This document shows positions 35,807-47,328 of a stretch of 64,000 nt of DNA, one piece after another (position 1 is the first letter of the stretch; the number at the start of each line of letters is the position of its first letter). The translations under genes and the position numbers were made by a program. Source of the DNA: Phaeosphaeria sp. MPI-PUGE-AT-0046c (taxonomy: Eukaryota; Ascomycota; Dothideomycetes; Pleosporales; Phaeosphaeriaceae); assembly GCA_020747045.1 (NCBI GenBank), contig JAGTJN010000003.1, positions 992,001-1,056,000 on the forward strand, given 5' to 3'. Below the pieces are notes generated by a model. The model was not told the origin of the DNA. It was given only the letters and a program-made list of their open reading frames with translations, and searched no databases.

Positions 35807-37458
35807 TCACTCCTTGATGCCTGTGTCAGGTCCGTTGATGTCCTTGACGTCCGCATTCTTGACTGCTTCTCCCACACGCCGACCAACATTCGCCGCAGCA
35901 TCCCTACCCGTTTCTGCGGCACCGACCGCGCGATCAGAGGCATTGCCGACGGCACCCTTGCCATGATCGATGAGCGCTTCTGAATGTTGCGATACATTGT
36001 TGCCCGCTTCTGTACCTCGTTTGAGGAGCTCACTGGCCTGCTGTGAACCAGTTTGCGCAGCTTCTTGGACATGGGCTGCAGACGACGCCGATAGCTGTGT
36101 GACCTGCGCCTTGCCACTATTGACGAGTTCGGAGGCTCGCTGTGTCCCTTCCGCAGCTACTTCTTTCGCCTTCGCGGTAACATTTTCTGCGAGCTCGACT
36201 CCTTTCGTGTATGCTCCATCGACCTGCTCTTTGCCCTGTTCATACACATCCTTCGCGCTCTCTGAAGCTCGCTTGGCCAGCTCTTCCGGGTTCCCATACT
36301 TTTCAAACGCCTTGAGCAGGGAATAGTAAAGGCTTATGATGACGGAATGGATGCGGTCCTTCATCAACATTGTAATGCCATGGGAGAAGAAGCCTTTCAG
36401 CACTTCCGCACCAAGACCTTGGTACAGACCCCATATACCCTCGGTCTCTGCGATCCGCAAGATGGTGCTGAAGACGGTCCGTTGCCTTACACGTGCAGCT
36501 GTCGAGTTTCGGTCCTCTCCTGCTTTGTCTGTCTCTGAAGTCTCGCCTGCTGCAGTCGAAGGTTTCTGTGATGAGACCTGGGCGCGCGTCTTCGCCAGAG
36601 AAAAGGGATATGTGACCATCGAAGCGAGGGCTTTGCTAATAGCAGCTACGAGGAAAGTGATGCGGGCACCGGGATCATTGCGCTTCGCCCTCGGCACAAG
36701 TACGCTCAATAGCAGTTTATGCAGTAGCATAGTAATTGAAGGGTTGAGCGTCAGCACCAAACTGGCGGAGTAGCCTGACCAGAAGCCTTGCAGTCCTTTC
36801 TCGCGCAGGATCCCTCGTGCTATGTTCTTCGCGTCTAATGCTGGTGTCTCAGCCGTGGATGCTTCGTCCTTCATCATTGCCGCCGTTTGCTTCCTCGTGA
36901 CAATTTGCTGCAATGGTGTGGTCCAGAACTTGGAAAAGGCACCCGCTACTACGCCCACACCAATCTCTTCCAAGGCTGGCAGGTTCTTACCGCTGCCTCT
37001 GGCATCCAGTCTCCGTTGCCGAGCATACGAGTAGGCCAGGAAGAATAAGAAGCTATCAGCAACACCTTTGACGATCTCTGGACCGATGCCACTGTAGAAC
37101 GCTTGTATTCCTCCCTCTCTTTCGTATATCGTTTCGATGGCATCCAGGACACCAGTATAGTGCGCATGTTTGCCATCACGCTTCAGCTGTCGCTGCACCT
37201 GGAGGCGCGTGATGACTAGATCGAGCGGATATGTGATGAGCTTCGCAATGGCAGTCCCAGCTGCACCAGAGGTTGCATGGCCGAGTGCTGGGAGTGCCGG
37301 ACCTATCGCACTATGACTATGCGGCTCATTTGAGATGTGGTATAGTGTGAAAGCATCCTAGATAAATTAGCCTCGGTTCCATAGTCCAAGTTTCGTGTGT
37401 TCCTCACAAGCTGTGAGTTGTAGATGTAGCTCGCCTTGTCCGGACCGTCAGATGTCAT
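35807..37458 (-). CDS. Peroxisomal-type (PMP47/ANT1-like) carrier with LEA-like C-terminal extension
   Basis: Membrane carrier of the mitochondrial carrier superfamily. Two exons on the minus strand: 37458-37408 and 37357-35807 (533 aa; ordinary carriers are about 300). Three carrier repeats are visible through their Px[D/x]xxxxRxQ helices: YPLDLVITRLQ, TPLQQIVTRKQ and YPFSLAKTRAQ. The blocks FWSGYSASLVLTLNPSITM and GLYQGLGAEVLKGFFSHGITMLMKD match peroxisomal adenine-nucleotide carriers rather than mitochondrial ones, so ATP supply to peroxisomes is likely. From about residue 370 to the end there is an Ala/Glu/Lys-rich segment of amphipathic helical repeats (ASESAKDVYEQGKEQVDGAY, ENVTAKAKEVAAEGTQRASE), resembling LEA or perilipin-type membrane-binding helices. 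The extension is in the same uninterrupted exon, so it is a real fusion at the DNA level. Confidence 0.88.
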
Positions 37459-38120
37459 CGCGAAGAGCTGTACAACGAGTATCAGGACAATCTGGGAAGA
37501 TCGTCAAGTGATATAGGGGCTTCCAAAATGCGGGGAAAGCTGTCATGATGGTTTGCGGAGTGCAGGCCGCTCCGCTTTGTGCTACGTGCAAGCTCGCGAA
37601 GACGTCATGGCGGCGCACGCGTCGGACGCGAAAATAGCCGAGCTCCCAAAACTGCTGCTGAAAACACGGGTATTACCATCACAGCACCGTCGATTTTGCA
37701 AGCGCGGACGACCGGCTGGTTTCCGTCTCAAGGAACTACAGAAGAGCTACGCTAAACGTTGAAGATAATGCAATCTTCGTGCGTGTCGCTGGACGTCTTC
37801 AATTGGTCCTCCGAAGAAGAAAACTCGGCGACGAAGCTTTCGTCCCAAGGCAGCGACTGTCTACACAATCTCGAGTTGAGCTTATCAGAAGTTTTGGGCG
37901 GCTTACTACAGTGGACACCTGTGAATCGACGAACGGAGTACTCAAAGCAACTGCGTGAACTCTCACGAGTGATGAGCACGGTTGAAAGTATCCTCCAACA
38001 TGAAGCATTTTGACGGCGATCGAAAACTACTGGAATGGACTTGATATGATGGTACACTTCCATGTTCGATTGCTGACTACATATTCTTTCAACACGGTTG
38101 GCTACCTGTGATATCCATAG
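37459..38120. other. Intergenic region with one doubtful small frame
   Basis: About 660 bp. A plus-strand frame of 81 codons (ATG 37768 to stop 38013) is present. It has no recognised motif and no homology I know of, so it stays unannotated. Confidence 0.4.
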
Positions 38121-39010
38121 TCAATATTGACTATAGAAGGCCCTCGATACAGCCAGGCTTACGACAGGATACGACATTATCCGATCGTGCAAGCCATGCT
38201 TAATCACCTGTTCTCGCACAATACCGCCCTTGCCCTCCCATTCCATCTCCCATCCTCCAGCGCCCAGTGGGGTTTTTTGCTTCGCTTTGACTTGCTCTAG
38301 GTCTTCGAACGTAAGCGACGCTGACGGATCTACAGTTGCGTTGACTGCATGCCAGAATAGGACGTCAGAGTGTATCCAAGGGATATCGTAATCATCTTCG
38401 GCATGGATGAGCGTGATATCGTACTTGCGCTCGCGGCTGCTCATCTTCACGTTATCAAGATGGCGAATCGTGTCGGCCAGTTTCTCTTTTGGAGGGAACT
38501 TGGTCCGGATGAAGTGGTTGAGCAAAGCCAAGAGCTTTGGGAAGAATGCAACTGGAGAAAGGAGAGGTACAGTGCCAGCCACTTTGTATGTGCGGGTCAG
38601 ACTCGCGACAGCAGCAAAAGGTGCGATGAGCACGGTGCCAGCGAACAGCACTGGTGGCGACTGTAGAGCATAGTGATGCGTGAGTGGTATGGCAACAGCA
38701 GTTCCAATTGACTGAGCAAAAACGACAATTCGTTCCGGAGGGATACCAGCGTTCTCCATTGCAAATTTTGCAAGGGTAAGTCCATTCGTCAGGTATCTTG
38801 AGGTGGAAGGGTGTCACTTAATTTGTTAGGAAGCCCCATTGTTCTGGCACGTTCACGTCTTGAGACCAAGTGAGGGTGACTTTGTGCACAAAATTTAACG
38901 TGATCTTGAAGTGTTGGGATGGTGAGAAGGCTGACGAAAGCGGCGTAACATCCGACAAGTCCAGCGAGTGTGCCGAGGAGAGGCTTCAGCACAGCGGAGG
39001 CTGAAGGCAT
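38121..39010 (-). pseudogene. Degraded alpha/beta hydrolase (ABHD12/13-like)
   Basis: Relic of a membrane-anchored serine hydrolase. The 5' end from the ATG at 39010 reads a signal-anchor (VLKPLLGTLAGLVGCYAAF). A run of four T on the coding strand (38890-38893) then breaks the frame; skipping one T restores the family segment HKVTLTWSQDVNVPEQWGFL. Next comes a TAA (38820-38818) where the family has a codon, then VTPFHLKIPD. At about 38785-38800 the sequence jumps straight to GLTLAKFAMENAGIPPERIVV, so roughly 100 residues, including the HG oxyanion region before the nucleophile, are missing. The 3' part is intact: AQSIGTAV (nucleophile elbow, with Ala for the usual Gly), the Asp-containing HAEDDYDIPW, and the terminal GLHDRIMSYP. 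The last 212 codons form one open frame from 38759. A functional product is unlikely. Confidence 0.75.
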
Positions 39011-40562
39011 AGTGGTTTGAGATATGCGCTTGTTTGTCACAAGGCATGGCAACGAGATGGTGAACTGAAGACAAGATGGTTCAGATATGGAGGATTGAGC
39101 CTGGTGCTTCTAAACATTGATTCAATAGTATCACACATTCCATGTGTGCCGATTAAAAAGGTGCTTCGATGGTTCTCGTCCCGTACGGACACTCTATAAA
39201 GGCATCGACGTCGCCGAAGTGGCGATCAAATCACCCCGATATCTCTTCAGAACGCTATTCGCGGACCACCTCCATGTCGAACTTTTATATCTCATTGTGT
39301 TCCGGGCCATCACAGTTCACTGGCACAAGAATGGATACCATACGGCTCCAATGCATCGTCATCTCACATACCACTGCAAGCATATTTCGGGCGAGACGGA
39401 TCTCTTCATGCGAGCCGAATTGAAAGCGGGATCACAAAAACAAGCGACTTTTTATACTGCATATGATTTTAGTGCAGCGCAACATCCGAGTAGCGATTCT
39501 CGAGGACGCTTTGGATGTAACGGAGGAGATTTGCATTGAGCTCATCGAAGCAGGCGCCCAAGAGGCACTGGTTTGGGCATAATGCCCTGACTAGTTCTTT
39601 GCAGAGATGTCGGCCAAAGTGCCTGAGCATCTGAAGAAGAAAATTGTCACTTTTGTACACCCCATTCTCTGGAGGGTCCGTTTCAAACATTGGTTTCCAA
39701 GTTTAAGACCGCAATGATACTTTGTACGCTCCTCTGATCGGTTATAGAGCATGCACTTCTGAATCAAAGACGAAATTCTGCTCCTGACCAAAAACTTGAG
39801 ATTTTGCAGTACTTGGAAGATGGTGTAACAGGGAAAAAGAGGAGTGGGGACAAAAGTGAGAATGATTTAAGCGATCACGATGATTCGGACGAAGACAAAT
39901 CCTCTGATTCTGAATCTAGTTGTGATGATTGTGAGATGATAAAATGTCGCTTGGTCACTAGGACAGGGATCGGAGGGATTAAATGCTGAACTCCGACCCA
40001 CAATTCAGACATCTGATGGGTTGATGACCGCACCGTGCAGATAGAGTTCCTGGATATCACCATGCTTTTGGAAACCAGGCGTTGCCGAGCATGGTGTTTG
40101 GTCCCAAATGATCGCTCATCTCATGCCTGTAGGCACCCTCAAGCAAGATACCGGTTCGAAGCAATACCGTAAGAAGCCAGTCTTGCGCGAATATTGAGTC
40201 AGTACCATAGGAGGGAAAGTCATGTTTTATCCTTAGAAGTGAATGCTAAGTGGAGTAAGTTCTATGGGAATTCTTTCAGGCTTCAATACTATATTGAGGT
40301 TGACGGTTCTTTATAGTCAGATATACTTTCGCAGTAATTGCATGTTCAGTACATGTCCAAAGCGTAAAAGGGGTCCATGGTCTTGAAGCTTGTCACGATT
40401 GAGATACTCCAAAATCCTATCCTCATTGCGCGGTACATGGAGATACATGCACCGCCGAGCGAATAGAAGAACTGTATCCAGCTTCCTTTAGTCGTATGTC
40501 TCCCGAAGTAACAATTACACACCTATTAGACTCCTTTCCAGACGGCCCACAATCTTTCCTCC
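39011..40562. other. AT-richer intergenic region, possible degraded coding relics
   Basis: About 1.55 kb with many stops in all frames. A minus-strand segment around 39470-39800 encodes protein-like stretches (LLGACFDELNANLLRYIQ) interrupted by stops, and a plus-strand stretch at 39804-39989 is rich in Ser, Asp and Glu. These may be remnants of old genes but cannot be assigned. Confidence 0.35.
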
Positions 40563-41456
40563 TCACGAGCGAATCGCACTAACAACCTCAGTAGTAAACG
40601 GCCAATTCCCCGGCAACCCGCCCATTTCGTCCTTGAACCAACAACTGCCGTTATTGGTGTAATTGGAATATGCATACTCTGGATGGACGCTCCACTCTGG
40701 AACATAGCTCACACCCGCACAGAGGGTCGTACTGTTAGCGGTCTGATGGTATGTGTTATACTGTGCGCAAGCGTCCATGCAAGCGGCCCAGGATGGGGTG
40801 GAGATCTGGAACATGTCTAGATATCGTTAATGGGATGGTCAGCCATAGTATCGGGTGTGGAACAAGCATTTGGGAACGATGTAGGTAGGTACATGTGTAT
40901 ACTTACCGCCATTTGTTTTGACGGTGTCGCATATTCTCGTGAAATAGGAGGTCGTGCGTCCAAATTTCGCGGTGTACATTGATCCGTTGATCGATGGGCA
41001 TCCAGTGTCGGGGACCGTAATTGTTGAAGGCGCGGCAGTTGCACTGGCCGTGGATCGGGAGGGAGAAGCAATCGACGTGCTTGGTGACCCCGTTATAGTT
41101 CCCGAAACTGACGACACACTCTGTCGCAGGGATTTCAATTCCTTTCTGCAGTGCTTCACGGCCATTCCTCCCCCGACACCTCCTCCTAATACCCCAGCTG
41201 TAGCTATCGCAACCAGTGCAACCATTGTACAGAAAACCAAAAGCGAAAGTCCACAAAATGTTCGAGGTTTGTGTGAGCTTTCCTCGGATGCATCCGGCAG
41301 TACATCTGCTTTAGGTGTGGCTTCGTAAACGTATTTCGCGGTGTCTTGTTCGCCTGGCGCAGATACCACCACGGGTATTTCCGTCGTGTGATCCCATTGT
41401 GTGTGATTTTGATATTCGAGTGGAGTTGGGCCGTGTCGGAGCTGATCGCTATCCAT
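40563..41456 (-). CDS. Single-pass membrane protein with Cys-rich ectodomain
   Basis: Function unknown. Two exons on the minus strand: 41456-40907 and 40816-40563 (267 aa). The N-terminal 65 residues are hydrophilic and lack a signal peptide. One strong membrane segment lies at residues about 67-99 (GLSLLVFCTMVALVAIATAG, then a Gly-rich end), followed by a Ser/Thr-rich stalk (SGTITGSPSTSIASPSRSTA), likely O-glycosylated. The C-terminal part has six cysteines (CPS, CDT, CMD, CAQ, CAG, CWF) around an aromatic core (WAACMDACAQYN, CAGVSYVPEW, GSCWFKDEMGG), which looks like a PAN/apple-type or similar extracellular module. This layout is common among fungal wall-facing proteins. The start at 41456 is the first ATG; the frame is open slightly further upstream. 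Confidence 0.72.
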
Positions 41457-42109
41457 TTGTGCGACAAGGCTGGGAACTTTGTGAGCAGTGGATGGCAACA
41501 CAAAGGTGAGGCTACCTATATAACCTACCTAGTGTCAGGCTGAACTAACACATCGTCCACGCGCTTAAGCAATCTATACAAGGTAAGACTGTGCAGTCTG
41601 TAACGCTATACCCCTCTTTAGATCGACGTCAACATGCGCCACGCTCCAAGGCTGTTGGTCCCTGGAAGTAGATGGTAACACCAAGTGTCAGACCCGATAT
41701 GTGAACGTCACGCCTCCGCCTTGTTGATATTCTGTCATTGGCTGGGAACTGCATGGTGCTTATTTTCGCTTCACCGGAAGGGTTCATCCAACAAAGTGAA
41801 CGACAAGTCAAAGCCTCGAAGAAGCTTCACGGTAATTGGGTGGATAATCTTTGTATTGGGGCGGGTACGCTTTCACAATTGTAGCCCCCACCACTAGAGC
41901 AATGTCCGCAGTACAAGATGCTGCAGTCTAAGTAAGCTAGATACATTGATCCTTCAGTGAAGAAATTAGGAATGGCACGAATGTTGAGTCCGACGAGGAC
42001 AAGGACATAAGCTAGTTGGTCACACAGGAAAGCATAGTCATGATCGCACAAAGTATATATATCAGATCTTGAACGCCGAGTAACCATCATATCATGTATA
42101 CGCGAATCT
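41457..42109. other. Intergenic region
   Basis: About 650 bp upstream of the membrane-protein gene and downstream of the GST gene. No supported gene or notable repeat. Confidence 0.45.
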
Positions 42110-42754
42110 CTACTCATTCAGCGCATCGATCCCCTCCGCCTCAATCACCTTTCTTGCCGCCTCCCGCTTCACAACCTCCCCTACCAACTTCGCATACGCG
42201 GGATAATTCTCCCTCATCCCCATTTTCAACATATTGCCCCACCTATAGAAGACCAACAAGTTCGCATCTACAAGTGTGAAGGCATCCCCAACAGCATGCG
42301 TCCTACCCTGCAGCTTCTCCTCTATGAAGGCAAAACAGTCCTGTGCACACTGCCGCCCCGTCGCCTTGACAGTATCGTACATGGCCTCCTCGTCGCCGAC
42401 AAATCTCTTTGGCCTGAATAGACATCCGAAAGCTTGACCATGCACAGTACCACTCAAATACGCCATCCATTCCCTTGCGCGCGCCTGCTCTAGCAGCGTG
42501 GTGCCGAGTAGCTTCTTCTCTGGCGCCAGATCAGAGATGAGGGAGAGGATGGCTGGCGTCTCAGTGATGATTTCGCCATCAAAGTCAAGGATTGGCACGC
42601 GGCCTTTGGGGTTAATATGGAGGTGGTCGGACGGAAAGCTGCGCTGCGCATGCAGGTCTGTAGTTGTGAACTCGAGGCCGGCTTCTTGTAATGCAATATG
42701 TGGCGCGAGGGAGCAGGCGCCGGACGTCATGTAGAGGTGGAGTTTGGGAGACAT
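42110..42754 (-). CDS. Glutathione S-transferase, beta-class-like
   Basis: Conjugates glutathione to electrophiles in the cytosol. Single exon of 214 aa from the ATG at 42754. The thioredoxin-like N-terminal domain starts LHLYMTSGACSLAPHIALQEAGLEF, where the GACSLAPHIAL block is the hallmark of bacterial beta-class GSTs (the Cys takes part in glutathione binding). The cis-Pro region is GRVPIL, followed by ITETPAIL, the usual glutathione-binding turn. The helical C-terminal domain has the N-capping pattern FTLVDANLLVFYRW near residue 165. The bacterial-type signature and absence of introns fit an old transfer from bacteria, but similar genes are widespread in fungi, so this is only a suggestion. 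No pathway neighbours. Confidence 0.9.
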   Translation of the reverse strand: MSPKLHLYMTSGACSLAPHIALQEAGLEFTTTDLHAQRSFPSDHLHINPKGRVPILDFDGEIITETPAILSLISDLAPEKKLLGTTLLEQARAREWMAYLSGTVHGQAFGCLFRPKRFVGDEEAMYDTVKATGRQCAQDCFAFIEEKLQGRTHAVGDAFTLVDANLLVFYRWGNMLKMGMRENYPAYAKLVGEVVKREAARKVIEAEGIDALNE

Positions 42755-43667
42755 GATTGGTGTTGATTGCGAAAATAGCACAGACGTAGATACTGTATGT
42801 CAGCTCTGCATCTGGGATTGGGGCCGTTTATATAGCTGCCGAATTTATTCAGCTCGTAGTTCTAGGCTGCGCTGCCAAGACACCTCAGCCGCTCTTACAG
42901 TATAGCGACTTTTACTTGTGTATACTTGTACGTCTGAATCGGGAATTCCAGCAGCGGAGGATTCACTGGCGTTGTAATGGATTTGGACGAACGTGGTGAT
43001 TATAGGTCGCGTCCTCCATGGCCGAACTGCGCACTGGCAAGTCGAAGGATCCCAGAAAATGACGAGCAGTTGCGACACACGGCGTTGATTTCGAAGCATC
43101 AAACACGTTCAATAACTTGCTCATCTGCAACGTCATGGAAGTGGGGGTTTATTGGTGGGTAGCTTGGTAGACTGGTCGCAATCTTACCTTGCTGAGGATA
43201 GACTCTGAACACATGAAAAGTGCTTACAAATTCCGAGTTGACAATGTCGTTTTTGACGCAAGTAGAGGGAACCCCATGTTTGATCACGTCAGCATCGTCG
43301 TGGTTTTGAATTACTCTTCTCTAGGTACACCTCGCACGGTGCGGAACGTAAGTGTAACACGTCGACCGAGTCGTGGATACCATGTCTGGTACGTGAGTAC
43401 ATGGCATCTGAAGAAATCACTCTGTGATAAAGTGCTTTCTATTTTCCTCCCAGCATAAGCAGACCGATCCTCGTGATCAGGCGATGGAGTGAAGATGCGA
43501 GGTTCGCGATGATTCCACGCTAACCCGACGTCACGCGGCCCGCGTCATCTCCAGGCATCACAAGCACAGCCCTAACCAACCCTTTGACCTCCACCTCCTC
43601 CCCTCTCCACACGCCTTCGCTGTCCGTACGCATCGACAGTCCATCAGTGCACATCAAGTCAAGCATC
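42755..43667. other. Intergenic region, divergent promoter
   Basis: About 910 bp separating the GST gene from the divergent Bax-inhibitor gene. The stretch before 43668 is C-rich, as in fungal leaders. No gene is supported. Confidence 0.45.
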
Positions 43668-44563
43668 ATGGCTGGTCCGAAATACCAAAACGTCCCCCAG
43701 CGGGACTCGCTCGACGAGGCGGCGCCCTCGTACTCCCAAGCGCCACCAAGCTATGAGGCGCAAACCAACGACCCCAACGAGGCCCTTCTTCACGGCGTAC
43801 CGCGAGGCGAGGATGACAATCTGCCCGATGACTTCAAGTTCGGTGGTGTCGTAGCAGAGGCAACGCTCGATATCAGAATGGCATTTGTTCGCAAGGTTTA
43901 TGCGATTCTGTAAGTATAGCTTCCTCGGTCAGCATGTTAGCATGCGCGCAAATACTGACTATGTTTAGGACTGTTCAGCTTTTCGCTACAGCGGCTGTAA
44001 GCTACGTCTCGATGGTGTCGACGTCATACAAGAACTGGATTCAGCAAAACCCGTGGATGATGTGGGTGTCGATGTTCGGCGCGTTTGGCTTCCTGGGCCT
44101 CACTTTTTGGAAGCGCAAGTCGTATCCTACCAATCTGCTGTTCCTCTCTGGATTTACTGCCATGGAAGCGTATTCTATCTCGGTCATTGTCTCGTTCACA
44201 GACTCGAAGATTGTGGTTGAAGCAGCTGTCTTCACGCTGGGCATCTTCGTGGCACTCACCCTGTTTGCATGCCAGTCCAAGTACGACTTCACAAGCTGGA
44301 TGCCGTATTTGTTTGGCGCGCTCTGGGTCTTGATTCTGTTCGGCTTCATGTCCATGTTCTTCCCCCACAACAGCACGGTAGAGCTCGGTTACGGAGTGAT
44401 CGCAGCGCTCATCTTCTCGGGCTACATTCTGGTCGACACTCAGATGATTATGCGGCACTACCATGTCGAGGAGGAGATTGCCGCCGCCATCTCTCTTTAC
44501 CTGGACGTCATCAACCTCTTCCTCGCAATCCTCAGGATCTTGAACTCGCAGAGCAACAACTGA
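43668..44563 (+). CDS. BXI1: Bax inhibitor-1 family protein (LFG/BXI1-like)
   Basis: Multi-pass ER or vacuolar membrane protein linked to calcium leak and stress-induced death control. Two exons, 43668-43909 and 43969-44563 (278 aa). The N-terminal 65 residues are Pro/Tyr/Gln-rich (APSYSQAPPSYEA), as in LFG-type members. The core begins IRMAFVRKVYAILTVQLFATAAVSYV, the family signature, and continues with about seven membrane helices: NPWMMWVSMFGAFGFLGL, TNLLFLSGFTAMEAYSISVIV, VVEAAVFTLGIFVALTLFA, FGALWVLILFGFMSMFF, LGYGVIAALIFSGYILVDTQ and a C-terminal LYLDVINLFLAILRIL. The conserved DTQ and the D in LYLDVINLF, which form the pH-sensing aspartate pair in this family, are present. The intron is 59 nt with a normal CTGAC branch point. 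Confidence 0.95.
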
Positions 44564-45641
44564 TTGGGAAGTCAAGGCAGCGAGTTGCACACAACAGGGA
44601 TAGGCGGCGTTATCATCGGTTATGGGGTAACATTAGTTTCCAAAGTGTTGGTGGCGCATTAGTTGAGTAGAAAGATATTGAGATAGTACTTCCGGATATC
44701 AGATTTTGGCTAGGACTGTGCGTGTGTTGCCGATTCAATGATTATTAGATTGTTCGTACACCCAACGAGACCGAGAACATGTGCATGGTGTGTGTTTGTT
44801 GATTGACAGGGCCATGGCATACAGCAAGACCAAGACAAGGCTGTCGATGGTGGAACGCACGAATGGCGGGGTAGCAATATGGAGCGACAGAGGCGTGGTG
44901 CCATTATTGGTTAGAAACGAGGAACGCCCTGAACCCTTGAATTGTCGGAAATGCATCGGAAACCTTGGCTGCACTCGGGCGAGCAACGAGACAGCAGCAC
45001 ACGGCGGCAGACATGTCGCTGGCCGCACACAGCATAGTCGCGGAGACGAGTCGCAGCACGCACAGCAGCCCGCACTCGACTGCGACTCCTCGCCTGCTCC
45101 CAGGGGCAGGTTTTTGCCATGTCGTCGCCCGCAGCTACACCGTACGAGCCGCCTTCGTCTCCACCACGCTACCAGGGCTAGTTGATTTACGCGAGACCCA
45201 GTCGGAACCCCCAAAAAGTAGCGCGCTCCACGAAGACTGCAAGTGCTAGCTTCCGCAACACCTGTCCAGAATCCTTTCGCCTGTGAGTTGGGCCAATCGT
45301 GTCGACTGACTCTCTCGTGGTGAAGAGAAGATCGAGCACTCACACCTACACCCACACGGGAAGCGGACCATCTGCCCGTTTGGGACTCGAGATCCGCGCC
45401 TGCCCATCACGACAAACCCTGAATATCTTTTGCTGGGACCACACCGCTTCCCCTTCGCACCCACCCCGCCGAGCATTTCCACTGCGTCCGGGGGCCCTGC
45501 AAAACCTCATTCTTCCTATCACCTGTCCCAATGGCTGTACGTTGCTGAGCACTACCACCTCTCCTCGACACCGCACTCGCGATAGCTTCGTTGAACCTGC
45601 GACTGGCCCGCCCACGGCACCCACGACAGAGCTAGCCCACC
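44564..45641. other. Intergenic region
   Basis: About 1.08 kb of flank and promoter for the ceramide synthase gene. Open frames on both strands are short and Arg/Ser-rich, without features. No supported gene. Confidence 0.45.
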
Positions 45642-47328
45642 ATGGCAACAAAAACCGCTGCGTCAACCCCCAATGGCGCATTGAGCACAGTACACATCGC
45701 AGACATGCAGAAGCCACAAACCCAAGCCGCTCAAAAGAGGCGGAAAGCAGGCTCTGGAAAAGCCCGTGATGAGGGGCTGCTGGCCACCTTGGGCAATCTT
45801 GTGTGCGACCACCAATTGGGTATGCTTCGACGGCGCAAGCATTATGCTCTTCACGCCATGGCTAACCATCTGCGCAGGAATCACCATGAACCTCATCGCA
45901 CTCCTCGTCCTCACACACGTTTTCTTCCCTCGCGCAAGAAGTCGAACCACCAAATTCCTCCAAATGTCATACTACAACCCAGTGACGACCAAGTACGGCT
46001 GCGGCACTGATGATCTGCCCTTTGTGTTATCGTGGACCGTCATCTTCACCGGTATGCGGGTCGTGGTCATGGAGTATCTGCTAGATCCACTGGCGAGGCT
46101 TGGGGGTATAAAGTCGAGAAAAGGACTCAACAGATTCAAAGAACAGGCCTGGCTGATTGTCTACTATACTGCATCATGGTCGTTGGGCATGGTATGCGAC
46201 CACGCTGTTCAAAAAGTACATTCCAGAGGCTGACAATTGACAGTACATCATGTACCACTCCGAATTCTGGCTCAACCTCCACGGCATCTGGGACGGCTGG
46301 CCGTTCCGAGAGGTTGAGGGCGTCTTCAAATTCTACTATCTACTCCAGTGGGCGTTCTATATCCAACAGATCCTGGTCGTCAACATCGAGGAGAAGCGCA
46401 AGGACTATGCTCAGATGTTTGTTCACCACGTTTTCACCGCGGCGCTCCTTTTCCTGTCGTATGGGTATTACCACATGCGCGTGGGTCTGGTCATCATGTG
46501 CATCATGGACTTTGTCGACATCGTCCTACCAGTAAGCATACAGCGAGCCGAAACAACCCGTATCAAGATCAGCCCGACTAACCATGACAGACTGCAAAAT
46601 TACTTAAATACATGGGCTACTCCACAGCATGCGACATAGCTTTTGGCGTCTTCGTCATCTCTTGGCTCGTCACCCGACACGTTCTGTACATGTGTGTCTG
46701 CTGGTCTATCTACCGCGATGCTCCAGTCGATATGGCGCCTGGTTGCTATTTCACGCCTAACCACCCCTTGACGCCAAAATCCTCATCCTCGCCCTCCGAG
46801 CCGCAACTCTTCATTCCAATCTCCGACACGGCAGCCTTCGATGCGTATGGCGGTAACAAACCGTGGACAAATCTGCTAAAAGCATACAACGACCAGAACG
46901 GCCCGATCTGCTGGAATCCAAACCTACGATATTACTTCCTTGGACTACTCCTCTTCCTCCAAGCTCTTTGCTGCGTCTGGTTCACCATGGTCATGAAGGT
47001 CGTTTACAAAGTTCTCAGTGGCACAGGCGCCGACGACGTTCGCTCAGATGACGAGGATTGCGAAGACGAGGACGAACTGATGGAGGACGAGCGAACCAGC
47101 TCCATTTTGAACTCGGTCACCACCTGCGCAGAGTCGGGCATGAGTGCTATGCCCACAGCAAAAGAAGAGGAAGTCGGCGTCGACGCGCTGACGTTTGCAC
47201 GTATGAATGGAGCAGGTCAACGACGCCAACCAAGGCGGGAAAGTTCAAGGACGAGCGGCATCAGTATTCCAGGTCACGGAGATCGCAAAGAACTGTTAGG
47301 GCGTATTGGATGCGATAAGCCGTCGTAG
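45642..47328 (+). CDS. LAG1: Ceramide synthase (TLC domain, Lag1/Lac1 family)
   Basis: ER membrane acyltransferase that joins sphingoid bases to acyl-CoA. Four exons: 45642-45819, 45878-46191, 46244-46531 and 46591-47328 (505 aa). Before the TLC domain comes a short basic N-terminus (QKRRKAGSGKARDE) and a first membrane segment (NLIALLVLTHVFF). The TLC/Lag1 motif is complete: FYYLLQWAFYIQQILVVNIEEKRKDYAQMFVHH with the catalytic double histidine, then VFTAALLFLSYGYYHMRVG and the DIVLP aspartate. The last membrane span is YYFLGLLLFLQALCCVWFTMVMKVVY. The C-terminal 100 residues form a highly acidic patch (SDDEDCEDEDELMEDE) and a basic tail, typical of regulated ceramide synthases phosphorylated by CK2. 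All junctions keep frame. Confidence 0.95.

Noticed and set aside
39804..39989. Short acidic frame
   Set aside because: Only 61 codons, low complexity, and surrounded by stop-rich sequence.
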